NCBI GenBank assembly: GCA_021413865.1
Contig: JAIOPN010000017.1
Location: 1-64,000, forward strand
Direction of reading: 5' to 3'
Source: Planctomycetota bacterium
GTDB lineage: Bacteria; Planctomycetota; Phycisphaerae; Phycisphaerales; Phycisphaeraceae
Length of the DNA stretch: 64,000 nucleotides
Both the position numbers and the translations under genes were made by a program. This document shows, one piece after another, positions 1 to 10,300 of this stretch. Positions within the stretch are counted from its first letter, which is position 1, and each line of letters starts with the position of its first letter. The notes below the pieces were generated by a model. The model ran no database searches and was not told where the DNA came from. It was given only the letters and a program-made list of their open reading frames with translations.

Positions 1-1
1 C

Positions 2-565
2 AAATCCGCCCACGGCTCCAAGCCGCACCTCGGCAAGAACGCCATCCACGCCATGGCCCGAGTGGTGGCAGAACTGGAGACGAACTACGCCGCCACCCTC
101 AAGCAGCGCACCCACCCGTTGCTCGGCCACGCGACCGTGAACGTCGGAGCCATCACCGGCGGCAAGCAGCCGAACATTGTGCCTGACCGCTGCGAAATCC
201 TCATTGACCGGCGCACCCTGCCCGGCGAGACGGACGCGGCGGTCTTCGCAGAACTGCGTTCACTCCTCGTCCGGATTGGGGTCGAGGCCGAGGTGACCGA
301 CACCAAGAACGCCCCCTGCCCGGCGATGGAAACCGATCCCAGCCTGCCGCTCGTCCGGCAGCTCTCCAAGTGCGCGGGCCAGCGGAAGCCGCAGGGCGTG
401 GACTACTTCTCCGATGCGGCGGTGCTGGCCAACGGCGGCATCCCCAGCGTCCTGCTCGGCCCCGGCGACATCGCCCAGGCGCACACCAAGGACGAGTGGA
501 TCGACCTCGACCAGCTCCGCCGCGGCGTTGAGGTCTATCTCGCCATCATGCGCAGCAAAATCTAA
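2..565 (+). CDS. M20 family metallopeptidase/deacylase (ArgE/DapE/CPG2-like), C-terminal part
   Basis: The reading frame is open from base 2, so the N-terminus lies outside the window; 187 residues are visible. They begin with SAHGSKPHLGKNAI, the start of the M20 dimerisation (lid) domain, and then return to the catalytic domain. A late AHTKDEW motif matches the GxxxAHxxDE segment that supplies the last metal-ligand histidine of this family. M20 enzymes are cytoplasmic zinc or cobalt hydrolases that remove acyl groups or amino acids from small substrates such as N-acetylornithine or succinyl-diaminopimelate. The specificity cannot be told from this fragment. The internal ATG at 53 is not the real start because conserved sequence precedes it. 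A TetR regulator follows 79 bp downstream. Confidence 0.85.
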   Translation, partial: KSAHGSKPHLGKNAIHAMARVVAELETNYAATLKQRTHPLLGHATVNVGAITGGKQPNIVPDRCEILIDRRTLPGETDAAVFAELRSLLVRIGVEAEVTDTKNAPCPAMETDPSLPLVRQLSKCAGQRKPQGVDYFSDAAVLANGGIPSVLLGPGDIAQAHTKDEWIDLDQLRRGVEVYLAIMRSKI

Positions 566-644
566 GCGGTTGTGCAAAACATGATCCCCCTTGACATCCA
601 CGGCCCGATGCCCGAAAGTGGAGTCGTTCACATGGAGGTGAACT

Positions 645-1355
645 TTGACAGCAACGGAAGTGCGACCACACAACAACTCGACCGCACCGGCCAACACGGC
701 CACCCCTTTTCTCAGCCGTGAGCAGATCCTGCAGGCGACGTCCCGTTGCCTGCGAGAGCACGGCTACGACAACACCACCATCCGACGTATCGCGTCGATC
801 CTCGACTGCGCCGTCGGCTCCATCTACCGCTACTACACCGACAAGCGCGACCTGCTCTCGGCCGTAACGCAGGACCGCCTCGAACCGGTCGCCGCCCTCG
901 CGGGCACGACCGGCTCGTTTGAGGCCTCCGTCCGGCTCTACCACGACCTCGTCTCACAGACGCCCGAGATGTACCGGCTGATGTTCTGGCTGTCATACCT
1001 CGATCAATCGCCGACCGCCGACCGCCTGCCCCCCGTGGTGCGCCGCGTCATCGACGGCTGGGCCACGCAGCTCGGGGGCATCACCGCCGCACGGCACGCG
1101 TGGGCGACGCTGCACGGCCTGCTCCTCCAGGGCCAGACGCTCGATGTGATCTCCGCCGCCCTGCGTGACACGCTGCCCGCACCGTCCGCTGCCCGCCGTC
1201 CCGAACTGCCGCGCATCGTCGTCACGATGCAGGAGCCGCCGGCCCCGAGGCCCGCACCCGAGCCGCAGGCCGACAAGCCTGTGTTTGCCGAGCCGGTCCA
1301 TGCCGCCTCGCTTGTGCCCGCCGCTGAGACCGCCGACGATGTCTGCCTCTTGTGA
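645..1355 (+). CDS. TetR/AcrR family transcriptional regulator
   Basis: A 236-residue protein with a TetR-type helix-turn-helix at about residues 22-72: LSREQILQATSRCL, then TTIRRIASILDCAVGSIYRYY and the DKRDLL helix that normally follows. The rest is a helical ligand-binding domain ending in a Pro/Ala-rich tail. The start is a TTG at 645, four bases after a good GGAGGTG ribosome site at 634-640; the nearby ATG at 632 is in another frame. Such proteins usually repress a neighbouring gene until an effector binds; the target and effector are unknown here. The gene stands between the M20 gene and ispE, all on the plus strand. A TTGACA box at 591-596 could be a -35 element but has no good -10 partner. 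Confidence 0.85.
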   Translation: MTATEVRPHNNSTAPANTATPFLSREQILQATSRCLREHGYDNTTIRRIASILDCAVGSIYRYYTDKRDLLSAVTQDRLEPVAALAGTTGSFEASVRLYHDLVSQTPEMYRLMFWLSYLDQSPTADRLPPVVRRVIDGWATQLGGITAARHAWATLHGLLLQGQTLDVISAALRDTLPAPSAARRPELPRIVVTMQEPPAPRPAPEPQADKPVFAEPVHAASLVPAAETADDVCLL

Positions 1356-1389
1356 CCCGCCCGCCGGTCGGTAGCCTATCTACCACCTC

Positions 1390-2298
1390 ATGCCGCCGAC
1401 CGATCTCGTCACCCTCGACTCCCCCGCCAAGGTGAACCTCGCCCTGTCGATCGGTTCGCCGATCCCGCCCAGGGGCTACCACCCGCTGGCGAGCTGGATG
1501 GTCGCGGTGCATTTCGCCGACCGGCTCGACGTGCGCCGCGCACAGGGCAACAGCCGATTTGAATTATCATTCGCCGACGACGCCCCTGTGCGCAGTGTCG
1601 TCGATTGGCCGTTGGAAAAAGACCTGGCGTTCCGCGCCCACCGCTTATTGGAAGAACACGCGGGGCGGCCGTTGCCTGTGCATCTGACGCTGAGGAAACG
1701 CATCCCCGCCGGTGCGGGGCTCGGCGGCGGCTCGGGCAATGCCGCGGCGACACTTGTTGCGGTCGATCGGCTGTTCGGCCTCCATGCCGGCGAAGCCGCC
1801 CTCCGCGGCCTCGGGGGAAAGCTCGGCAGCGACGTCGCTTTCCTTGTCGGCGCCCTGCTCGGCTCACCGTCCGCCATCGTCACCGGCCTCGGCGAGACCA
1901 TCGAGCCCGCGCCGACCGCCGAGTTGCTGCACCTCGTCCTGATTTTTCCCGGGTTTGGCTGTCCGACGGGTGAGGTGTACCAGGCGTTCGACCAACTCCA
2001 CCCCGTTAATGCCGCACGGGCCCCGGATGTCGTGCGGGTGCGAAACCTCACAACGGTTTCACCCGTGCCGCAGGACGGCCCCTTCAACGACCTGGCCGAG
2101 CCCGCGTGCCGGGTGCGCCCGGAACTCGCCCGCATCCAGCGGGAACTTACGCAGGCGCTCGCGCTGCCGATTCACATCACCGGCTCCGGCTCCACGCTCT
2201 TTGTGATCGCGCCCAGCGCCACGGCCGCCAAGCCGCTGGCCCGCAAGGTGACCGCGGTGAGCGGCCTGCCCGCCATCGCGACGCGATCGCTCGGCTGA
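1390..2298 (+). CDS. ispE: 4-(cytidine 5'-diphospho)-2-C-methyl-D-erythritol kinase
   Basis: IspE phosphorylates CDP-methylerythritol with ATP in the cytoplasmic MEP pathway to isopentenyl diphosphate. The 302-residue length is typical of the family. Visible signatures are SPAKVNLALSIG near the N-terminus, the GHMP-kinase ATP loop PAGAGLGGGSGNAAATL, LGSDVAFLVG with the catalytic aspartate, and a C-terminal ITGSGSTLFVI segment matching the GHMP C-domain. The ATG at 1390 gives the expected N-terminus although no clear ribosome site precedes it. It lies 34 bp behind the TetR gene and converges on the ligase-like gene 40 bp downstream. No other MEP-pathway gene is in the window. Confidence 0.93.
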   Translation: MPPTDLVTLDSPAKVNLALSIGSPIPPRGYHPLASWMVAVHFADRLDVRRAQGNSRFELSFADDAPVRSVVDWPLEKDLAFRAHRLLEEHAGRPLPVHLTLRKRIPAGAGLGGGSGNAAATLVAVDRLFGLHAGEAALRGLGGKLGSDVAFLVGALLGSPSAIVTGLGETIEPAPTAELLHLVLIFPGFGCPTGEVYQAFDQLHPVNAARAPDVVRVRNLTTVSPVPQDGPFNDLAEPACRVRPELARIQRELTQALALPIHITGSGSTLFVIAPSATAAKPLARKVTAVSGLPAIATRSLG

Positions 2299-2338
2299 AA
2301 GATTGTTCCTGCCCCCCTCTGCCTCCGGGAGAGTGAAT

Positions 2339-4597
2339 TCACTGCCCCGCCAACCTTGCTTTGATCTGATCGATTTCCCTGGGCTGTAACTGCAACACGG
2401 GATCGATATAGGCTGCGTCGTTGTATCCGAGCGATTCCTCGTCGATCCGGCGGGCCTCGGCCGTCTCGCCCAGACGCCACAGCAACTCCGCAAGCCTGAG
2501 GCGGTCCCGCAGACCGTACGGGGCGCGCTCGACTACCTGTCTCCACACCCCCGCCGCGCGGCGGAGCGATTCCTCTCCGCCGCCGATGACCGCCGCCATC
2601 TCCAACGCCTGTGCCTCCGCGCGTAAAACCGACCGGTCCTCACGCACGGCGTTCGAAATTGCGGGATCGGTCGCGGCGCGGATCGCCTCGTTGATGGCGT
2701 TGACCGCATCAGCCTGTCGTCCGACGCGCATCGCCTCGTTGGCGCGATCCACCGATCGCTCGATCAGGTGCGCCCGTGGGCGCGGGTCCGACGGCATCAC
2801 TTCGCAGGCGGTGATGAGCGATCGAATGGCACTGGTTTCATTATCCTTTTGCAACGCCTCCGCCGCCGCGGCGAGGGCCGACTCCTCCCGAGATACGGGC
2901 AGCATATATCCATTGACCATGCCGACCACCAGGCCGACCAGCAAGAGCGGCGCGATCCAGTGCAATCGCCGCCACCACGATCCCCCCGCCGTGCTTTCAC
3001 ACACGACGGCTCCCGGGGCGGCAATAAACACCACCGCGAGAACCGCCGAGCCCCAGTGAAAAACCGTCATCTCGATCTGGCCGTGTACGAGCAGCACCGC
3101 CGCCGCGAGCCAGAGCCCGACGGCCACGCCGCGATCATCCAGGCCCGAGCGTGACGCCATGACGGTGATGCCCATGACCAGGCAGACCGCCTGGGCCGCC
3201 CAGATGAGGCGTGACACGTCGTCGAGCATCACGGCCCGGAAATAAAAATCGGTGCCGAACGCGACCGCCGCCACGGTCAACGCGGAATAAAAAATCGAAC
3301 GGTCAAAGCCCGGTTCCGACAGCGGCGGCGCGCCGCTTTGCTCGGTGATTGCCATTGCCGCCCCACGACCGGCGCGGACCGACTGCCACAGCAGCAGAAC
3401 CGACCACGCCGCGCCGCCCAGGCCGAGCATCGCGGTCCAGTCGAGCAAGACGTTGTGCGTGCTGGCGATGTCCTCGGGGGCGTCGGAGGCTTTCACAGCC
3501 GGGTAGCGGGCACGGAACTCCGCCGGCCCGACGCCGGTCAGCCACGGCTTCTCGCCCGACCGCGAGCCGGCGCCGAGCAACATCCGCGCGGCGCCGTCGA
3601 AATACTGCGATCGGAAAAAGAGGCTGCGCTCCCCCGCGGCCGTCTTGGGCGGCCCGAGTTCGCCCCGCCCGATCACGGCACAGATCGCCAGCGCCGCCAG
3701 GAGCGGGACAGCCGCCGGGATCACCCGACGCACCCACGCCCACCGCCGCGCGACCCACGCGACCACGGCCAGGAGCCCCGCCGCCATGAGCAGGGCCGCT
3801 CCCGCGCCCTTGGATCGACTCAATACCGTTGCCGCCGCGCTCAACACGAAAGCTATCAACGGCAGGATCGCCGCGCGGCGTCGACCCGACGCAAGCAGCG
3901 ACCATCCCGCACCGAGCGAGGCGGCGGCTGCCGCGGCGACGATCGAGCCGAAGACATTGGACAACCCAAATGCGCCCGTCACCTCGGCCGAGAGCACGCG
4001 GCGGCGGTAGCTCAGGTGCTGCGGAGAATCCATCTCCCAGCCGAAGCTGTGCACGGTGTCTCGCTCGGTGGCGAGGAACTGCCTGACGACCTCCGGGTGC
4101 TCGATTGTGACGGTGCGGACCGCGTCAATCGCCAGGCACGCGCCGCCGGCGATGAGCGTCGCCACCAGGAACCGCCGCACCCCCGCACGCTCGGCCAGGT
4201 GGACCACCGCGACGCCTAACCAGATCGCCGCCAGCCACGAGGCACCGCGGTGCAGGTTGTCGGCGTGCAGCGGCATCTGGTTCACGCAGGCCGCCGAGCC
4301 GGCCGCCGCCAGCGCTATCACCCCCCACCGCACCGCGCCGCCCGCCAGGAGGTACGCCGCCAGCCCCAGCGCCGCTGCTGCAAGCGAGGCCATGTTCAGC
4401 CACGCCAGTCCCGCCGCCCCCATCGTCACGACCGGCACGTCCCGCGCCAGCGACGACCGCGGGTCCACGTCCCAGTAGATGTCCGTGGAGATCGGCACCA
4501 TCGCCCTGACCCAGACCAGCCCCGTGATCAGCGGCAGCACGAGGCGCACCGCCAGATCGGCGGGAGCGCGGCGCGGTATGGGTGCGAGCAGGGGCAT
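2339..4597 (-). CDS. O-antigen ligase family membrane protein with C-terminal repeat region
   Basis: A 752-residue protein with roughly a dozen hydrophobic segments in the first 550 residues, then a soluble C-terminal domain of helical repeats that looks TPR-like. The loop GVGPAEFRARYPAV followed by THNVLLDW matches the periplasmic loop of the Wzy/WaaL (O-antigen ligase, PF04932) group, which transfers or polymerises lipid-linked glycans on the outer face of the inner membrane. Which glycan is handled cannot be told. TPR tails on this family are common in planctomycetes and related phyla. It is transcribed alone and converges with ispE. The assignment to the family is solid; the biochemical role is inferred. 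Confidence 0.8.
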   Translation of the reverse strand: MPLLAPIPRRAPADLAVRLVLPLITGLVWVRAMVPISTDIYWDVDPRSSLARDVPVVTMGAAGLAWLNMASLAAAALGLAAYLLAGGAVRWGVIALAAAGSAACVNQMPLHADNLHRGASWLAAIWLGVAVVHLAERAGVRRFLVATLIAGGACLAIDAVRTVTIEHPEVVRQFLATERDTVHSFGWEMDSPQHLSYRRRVLSAEVTGAFGLSNVFGSIVAAAAAASLGAGWSLLASGRRRAAILPLIAFVLSAAATVLSRSKGAGAALLMAAGLLAVVAWVARRWAWVRRVIPAAVPLLAALAICAVIGRGELGPPKTAAGERSLFFRSQYFDGAARMLLGAGSRSGEKPWLTGVGPAEFRARYPAVKASDAPEDIASTHNVLLDWTAMLGLGGAAWSVLLLWQSVRAGRGAAMAITEQSGAPPLSEPGFDRSIFYSALTVAAVAFGTDFYFRAVMLDDVSRLIWAAQAVCLVMGITVMASRSGLDDRGVAVGLWLAAAVLLVHGQIEMTVFHWGSAVLAVVFIAAPGAVVCESTAGGSWWRRLHWIAPLLLVGLVVGMVNGYMLPVSREESALAAAAEALQKDNETSAIRSLITACEVMPSDPRPRAHLIERSVDRANEAMRVGRQADAVNAINEAIRAATDPAISNAVREDRSVLRAEAQALEMAAVIGGGEESLRRAAGVWRQVVERAPYGLRDRLRLAELLWRLGETAEARRIDEESLGYNDAAYIDPVLQLQPREIDQIKARLAGQ

Positions 4598-4845
4598 GGG
4601 TTGGAATGGAACAGTGCGGAATGCCGAATCCGGAAAACACAGAATAGCGGCTGCGCGGGCCGTGAAACGACCGGTAACGGGCTGAGCGTCAATCTGTGCG
4701 GGCTGTAGCGGGCCGATCCGACTTGATCAAAAGATAACCACGCGTGACGTTGGCCGGGGAATCGTCTGAATCAGATTCTTGGGGACCATGTCACGCGGGT
4801 GTTCCGCGGGGCGAATTACGGGGCTTTTTTTAGGGGTAGTCGGAA

Positions 4846-4947
4846 ATGGAACTGAAGTCGATCATGTTCATCGTGTTGGCGGATACGGCGGTTTTCCTGG
4901 GCGTCGGCGTCGGGTTGAGCACGGTGGTCGTACGGTATTTCATGTAA
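4846..4947 (+). CDS. possible 33-residue membrane miniprotein
   Basis: A short ATG frame of 33 residues with stop TAA reads MELKSIMFIVLADTAVFLGV and continues with a hydrophobic stretch ending VVVRYFM. About 22 consecutive residues are hydrophobic enough for one membrane helix. A GGGG at 4833-4836 could act as a ribosome site nine bases upstream. It lies in the 456-bp gap between the divergently transcribed ligase-like gene and the DUF2961 gene; I see nothing else convincing in that gap. No known family is recognised. It may be a real small protein or chance; codon evidence over 33 codons is weak. Confidence 0.35.
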   Translation: MELKSIMFIVLADTAVFLGVGVGLSTVVVRYFM

Positions 4948-5053
4948 TGATTTCAGTTGCCGGGGCCCGGCGGGGTGGGGTGGCGATCGGCGGCGATGCG
5001 GCGTTCTGTTAGATTTCGGACGACGCTGGTGATAACCACGGAGTCCGAAAGCC

Positions 5054-6226
5054 ATGGATGACCTCTATCGCCACCCCGCCGGGGTGCAGACGCGGTGGAT
5101 CAATTTCGAGAACCCAACCGGTGCGCGGGGCGCGGGTGGCCGGGAGAACCGTACCGCCAAAGGTCACGCGTTTGATATCGTCAAGCCCGGCGCGTCGTGC
5201 ACGCTTCTGGACGTGAACGGCTGCGGCGTGATCCGTCGCATCTGGCTCACGCATGACAAACGGTCGCCAACTGAACTCCGCGCGATGCGGATCGACATGT
5301 ACTGGGACGGCTGCGACGCCCCGGCGGTCTCCGCCCCGCTGAGCGACTTCTTCGGCGTGGCGTACGGCCGGATGCCACGCTTCGAGTCTTCGCTCTTTGT
5401 CAACACCGAGGGGAGGGCGTTCGTCGGTTATGCCCCCATGCCCTTTCGTCGCTCCGCGCGGATCGTTCTTACCAACGAGACCGACGGGCCGATCATGCTG
5501 TTCTACGAGATCAACTACACCCTCCACGCCGAACTGCCGCCCGACATGCTCTATTTCCACGCCTGCTGGCGTCGGGAAAACCCGACCACCATTCGGCGAG
5601 ATTTCGAGGTCATGCCGCGCGTCCGGGGCAGGGGGCGGTATATCGGTTGCAACCTGGGCGTAGCGCCGGACCCTGTCTATGACGCGTGGTGGGGCGAGGG
5701 GGAGACCAAGGTCTATCTCGACGGCGACGATGCGTTTCCGACCCTGGCCGGCACCGGAGCCGAGGATTACGTCTCCTCCGCCTGGGGCCAAGGCCAGTAC
5801 GCGACCGCCTACGCCGGCTCGCCGCTGGTTCAGGCCAAGCCGAGCCTCTATTGCATGTACCGCTACCACATCCCCGATCCGGTTTACTTTGAACGTGACT
5901 GCCGCGTGGCGCTGCAGCAGATCGGCGGAGACATGAAGGCGAAGGTCATTCAGATGCTGGACCGGGGGCTACCGCTCGAACCGGTCTCGATTGCGCCGCC
6001 CTCACGCGAGGCGCCGTTCGTCAAGCTGCTCGAACTCAACCCGGGCGTGGACCTGCGCGACCCGTCGCTGCCCGACGGCTGGGTGAATTTTTACCGCCGC
6101 GACGACTGGTGCGCCACCGCGTACTGGTATCTGGATTCCCCCGACAACCGTCTGCCCCCGCTGGCCTCGGTCGCGGAGCGCACCGCGGACCTGCGGGTGC
6201 CGGAGGAGAAGCCCGCCGGTGGGTGA
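5054..6226 (+). CDS. DUF2961 domain-containing protein (GH172-like)
   Basis: A 390-residue protein with the hallmarks of DUF2961: WINFENPTGARGAGGRENR near the N-terminus, CGVIRRIWLT, and the core GTGAEDYVSSAWGQGQY at about residues 232-249. Members of this family with known activity are GH172 glycoside hydrolases such as difructose-anhydride and D-arabinan hydrolases; the glutamate in GTGAEDY corresponds to the conserved acidic position. No signal peptide is visible, so it is probably cytoplasmic. The ATG at 5054 has GGAG 13 bases upstream, an unremarkable site. It converges with an aldo/keto reductase with only 9 bp between stops. A sugar-anhydride or glycan role is likely but the substrate is unknown. 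Confidence 0.85.
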   Translation: MDDLYRHPAGVQTRWINFENPTGARGAGGRENRTAKGHAFDIVKPGASCTLLDVNGCGVIRRIWLTHDKRSPTELRAMRIDMYWDGCDAPAVSAPLSDFFGVAYGRMPRFESSLFVNTEGRAFVGYAPMPFRRSARIVLTNETDGPIMLFYEINYTLHAELPPDMLYFHACWRRENPTTIRRDFEVMPRVRGRGRYIGCNLGVAPDPVYDAWWGEGETKVYLDGDDAFPTLAGTGAEDYVSSAWGQGQYATAYAGSPLVQAKPSLYCMYRYHIPDPVYFERDCRVALQQIGGDMKAKVIQMLDRGLPLEPVSIAPPSREAPFVKLLELNPGVDLRDPSLPDGWVNFYRRDDWCATAYWYLDSPDNRLPPLASVAERTADLRVPEEKPAGG

Positions 6227-6235
6227 TGCTCGGAA

Positions 6236-7330
6236 TCAGCTTTTCACGGCCGCGGCACGGATGGCGTCGAGGTCGGGCGGCACGAACCCGCTGCGGATCG
6301 TCCCCGACGGTGTTACAGAGCTCTTCCAGTCGCACGGGTGTGCGGCGGCCCCGAGATAGAAATCATTGGCGTAGAGCTCCTCGATGCGTTTGAGCACCGC
6401 CTGCGGCAGCGCGGGCATGTCGCACGCGGCGGCGAACTCACGCACGTCGGCCTCGGAGAGCAGGTTCGGCTCGACCGACACCAGCGTCGGGAAGCTCGCC
6501 AGCCAGCGGAAGGAGAGCTGGCGGATCGACATGCCCAGCCCCTGCGCGAGGCTCCGGATCATGTCGTTCTTCTTCAGGCCGTAAACGAGCCAGTTCTTGT
6601 CGCGGAACTTGCGGTGGTCCTGCTCGGAAAACTTGTGGTCGGGTGAGATGAACTCCTCGTCGAGGATGCCCGAGTTGGTCGGCACGCGCGCGATGACGCC
6701 GCCCCTCCCGCACGCCTGAGCGACCATGCAGAACTCGCGCCCCGGGTCTTGCTCGTACATGTTGAAGACGGTCTGCACCACAGCCGCGCCGTGGTCGGTG
6801 AAGGCACGGATGCCCTCCTCACGCCAGCCGATCGCCGGGCCAAGGGCGACACCCCAGTGCCTGATTTTCCCCTCGTCGGCGAGCCGGTCCATCAGGTCGA
6901 TCAGGTCGTCGCGGAACTGCGGGAGCTTGAGGTTGTGCGCCTGCACGAGGTCGAGGCTGTCGATGCCCAGACGCTCGAGGGATTTCTCGACGTCGTAGCG
7001 GACGAAGGCGGGCGAGAAGTCCTGCCGACGCTCCTTGTGGCCGCCCTGCTCGCCGGGGTCGGAGTAGAAGTCGTAGCCGTACTTGGAGGAGATGACCAGG
7101 TTGTCGCGGCCCGCGTAGCGGATGGTCTGCGCCAGGAGTAGCTCGGCGCGGCCGTTTCCGTAGGCGGCGGCGGAGTCGAAGAAGTTGACGCCCAGGTCGA
7201 ACGCCCTGTTCTGGAGGGCGACGCCCTGCTCGTCCGAGAAGTCGCCCCACCAATTGGTGCCGAAGACGAAGTTGCCGAACCCCAGCAGGCTGACCCTCAG
7301 GTCGGTGCCGGGGATGATGCGGTATTCCAT
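6236..7330 (-). CDS. aldo/keto reductase
   Basis: A 364-residue NADPH-dependent oxidoreductase of the aldo/keto reductase fold. Visible catalytic-site landmarks are NFFDSAAAYGNGRAE (Asp and Tyr), VISSKYGYD (Lys) and VQAHNLK (His), in the usual order, with the NADP-binding half following. These enzymes reduce carbonyls of sugars or related metabolites; the specificity cannot be predicted. It sits 17 bp downstream of the 1001-residue TPR gene on the same strand, so it may be the last gene of that long minus-strand operon, although its function does not obviously fit there. No clear ribosome site precedes the ATG. Confidence 0.9.
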   Translation of the reverse strand: MEYRIIPGTDLRVSLLGFGNFVFGTNWWGDFSDEQGVALQNRAFDLGVNFFDSAAAYGNGRAELLLAQTIRYAGRDNLVISSKYGYDFYSDPGEQGGHKERRQDFSPAFVRYDVEKSLERLGIDSLDLVQAHNLKLPQFRDDLIDLMDRLADEGKIRHWGVALGPAIGWREEGIRAFTDHGAAVVQTVFNMYEQDPGREFCMVAQACGRGGVIARVPTNSGILDEEFISPDHKFSEQDHRKFRDKNWLVYGLKKNDMIRSLAQGLGMSIRQLSFRWLASFPTLVSVEPNLLSEADVREFAAACDMPALPQAVLKRIEELYANDFYLGAAAHPCDWKSSVTPSGTIRSGFVPPDLDAIRAAAVKS

Positions 7331-7347
7331 GGTGTTAGTTTATCGCG

Positions 7348-10300
7348 TCAGGGGTTCTTGGGCTTGTCGGTCTTGGGGGGCGGCGGGGCCGCAACGGTGG
7401 CTTCCAAACCGGCGTACTTGGCGCGCAGGCGGCTGAGCTCGGTCTTGTAGCGGTCGCCGCCGAGGTTGGTATCGACACCCTCGAGTTGACGCACCTTGAG
7501 GGGGATGTCCTCTAGCCCGTGCTGGACGAGGTCGGAGATCTGCAGGCGGCGCATCCAGGCGTTCCACCAGATGTCGGGGTACTTGCCGTTCTCCGCCGGG
7601 ACGCCGGTGATGATGGAGTTGAAGAGCGGGGCCACCTTGTCGTTCATCATAGCGGTGCCCTGGGCCTTGTCCGTCTTGATCAGTTCCTTGGCGATGATAA
7701 ACCGCGCCTCGCCGACCGCGTTGATCAGTTCCCCGTTCTGCGGGAACTTGCCCATCAACGGCTCGATGATCTCCAGTGCGCCCTTGGCGTCGCCGGTGTT
7801 GAGCTTGGCCCGCGCCAGGATCAGGTCAAACGGGAGGAGCCCCTCCGCGTCTTTGCCCCGCTTCGGGTCGGCCGCCCACGTGCGCAGCAGCGTCGCCAGT
7901 TCGGTTTCCGCGACGGATTTTTTCTGCGCCAATTCGAGGAGCCGTTTCCTATCGAAGTCCGCGATGACCGGATTGGCGGCGCGGCCGTTGAGGTCTTCGA
8001 TCTGGCGGTCCACGTCGGTCAGCACCGCGTTGATCACGCCCGCAGCCTGGTCGGGGAAGGCATCCATCATCCGCTTGGCCTCGGCCGTCGCGTCCGCGAG
8101 CTTGTCCACCTTGAAGTGGAACACGATCCTCCGCTCCAGCATCATGCTGATCAACTCCGGATCGGCGTTGAAGTCGCGGTCGAAGCCGTCGAGGTACTTG
8201 AGCGCCTTCTCGATGTTGGCGTCGGCTTCCTTTTCGTTGGTGGCGGGATCGAGTTCCACCGCCATGTCGGCCAGAATGAGGCGCGACCAGCCCGCCGCCT
8301 GGCGGACGGCCACCAGGCGGTCCCCGGCCGCGGCGCCCATGTCACGCTCCGCCTCGTCGCGCACGCGTGTCGCATCCATGACTACGGCGTTGCCGAGCTT
8401 CTTGCGCTCCTCGCGTTCCTTGGCGGCGCGGAAGATGACCTGATCGGTTTCGACCAGCAACCGCTGGGCGGGGTAATAGTCCGCGTGCGCGTTGTGCACC
8501 GCGCGCAGAGCGCTCACCGCTTCGGCGTAGCGCTGCGCCGGAACGAGGACCGAGTTGGCGTAGTAGAACCGCTGGTTATCCGCGGTCTCGGTGGTCGGGT
8601 ATTTCGTCAGCAGCACCTTCATCGCCCGCTCGTACATCTCGGAGACGCCTGGCGGCCTCTGGGGGCGGATGTGCATGGGGAAGAGCAGGCCGGTGATCGC
8701 CCTGTCGATGGCCGTCTCCGCCAGCGCCTGGTCGGGCAACTGCTCGGCCAGGTCCACCAGGATGCCCGCGACCTTGACCCCCACGCCGTCATCGCCCGGA
8801 TCGAGGAAATAACGGGCGTGGGCGAGGTTGAACATCGCCTGGGCCTTGATGCTGTTGGAGAGGTTCGGCCGGGCGAGCAAGTCCGTGTTCACCTTGACCG
8901 AGCGCTCCAGCTTGACGTGGGCCTCTTTGGTGAGCTTCTCGGCCTCGGCGGTGTTGCCCGCGTTGGCCAGGTCCCCCGCACGCATGGCCATTTCCTGGCC
9001 CGCCTGCTCCGAGGTCTCGCCGATGGCGGCCACGACCAGCGCGGGCTCGTCCTTCAGGTCACGGCCCGGCGGGATGCTGGATTCCCACCGCTTGAAGACG
9101 TAGGCCTTGACGATCGGGAGCGCGGCGCCCAGGGCGGGGTCGGCGAATAGCTGCTGGTACGGCTCATACGCGGTGGTCAGGCCCTGCGCGCGTTTGTCCG
9201 CGGGCTGGGCCATGGCGCGGCTGAGCAGGAGCAGGTGCGTCGCATCGACGACCAGGAGGCGGAACGGCAGTTCCTGCCGCGCGAGCCCCTGCGTCTGCGC
9301 GGCGGTCAGCGCGGCGAGCGCCTGGTCGGGCTGCCCCGCTTTTTCGTAGGCATAACCGCGGGCGACGCGGCTGACCAGATCGACCAGGTCGGTCGTATTG
9401 GCATTGATGATTGGATCGAGCAGGTCGGTGGCCTCGTTGATCTTGCCCTGCTGGAGCTTCGCCCGGCCGGCAAGGCTCTGCGAGGGGCGCAGGACGTTGT
9501 TCATGTCGTTCTTGTCGTCGAGGAACTTCTGCAGTTTCTCGACGGCGATGCCGAGCAGGCGGGCGCGTTCCTCCGTGGGGGTCTTACCCTGCACGGCGGC
9601 GGGGATGACGCTGTTCTTGCCCAGGTTGCGGTAGTACGGGTTCGAGTCGGGGAGGAGGGCGACGTAGAAGGCCCCGTAGGCCAGGAAATAAGGCGTTCGC
9701 AGCTCGTTGTACTGCTTGGTGATGCGGTCCCACATCCCGGTGTTGATGACGCGGGCGACGTGGTCCGGCCGGCGCGGCATCTCGCCGATGAGGTCAAAAA
9801 ACCGCCGGTCGGCGTCCGAGAGCTGCTCGAACATTTCCACGGCCGACTTCTCGAACGCCTCGCGCTGCTCGGCCGTCGGCACACCCAGCTCGTAAAACTC
9901 GGCGGCGTTCTGGTTGATCTTCCGGAGGTAGTCGTCGAACAGTTGCTCGGCCAGGTCGGTCTGCCAGAGCGGCCGCAGGTCGTGCTTGGGGTATTTGGCG
10001 ATCAGGTCGCGGCGATCGGTGAGCGACTGGTCGAAGTCCGCCCTGGCCTCTTTACGCAGCGCCTCGATGGCGGCGGCGTCGGGCAGCTTCGCGGCGCGGG
10101 CCCACTTCTGGGAGTAATCGAGCAGGTGCTGGTTGATGAGGACGTGCTTGAGCACCACCGGGTCGGACTTGGGGTCGGCCTGGAGCTTGGTGATCAGGTG
10201 CTTGAGCAGTTCGCCCATTCCCTCCTTGCGGAGGCCCTCGATGAGCATGGTCGGGTCGAGGTTGGAGACCTGTCCATGGGCCTGGGAGACACACGCCGAC

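Noticed and set aside
591-619. Sigma-70 promoter with TTGACA before the TetR gene
   Set aside because: The -10 position reads GAAAGT, so only the -35 box matches.
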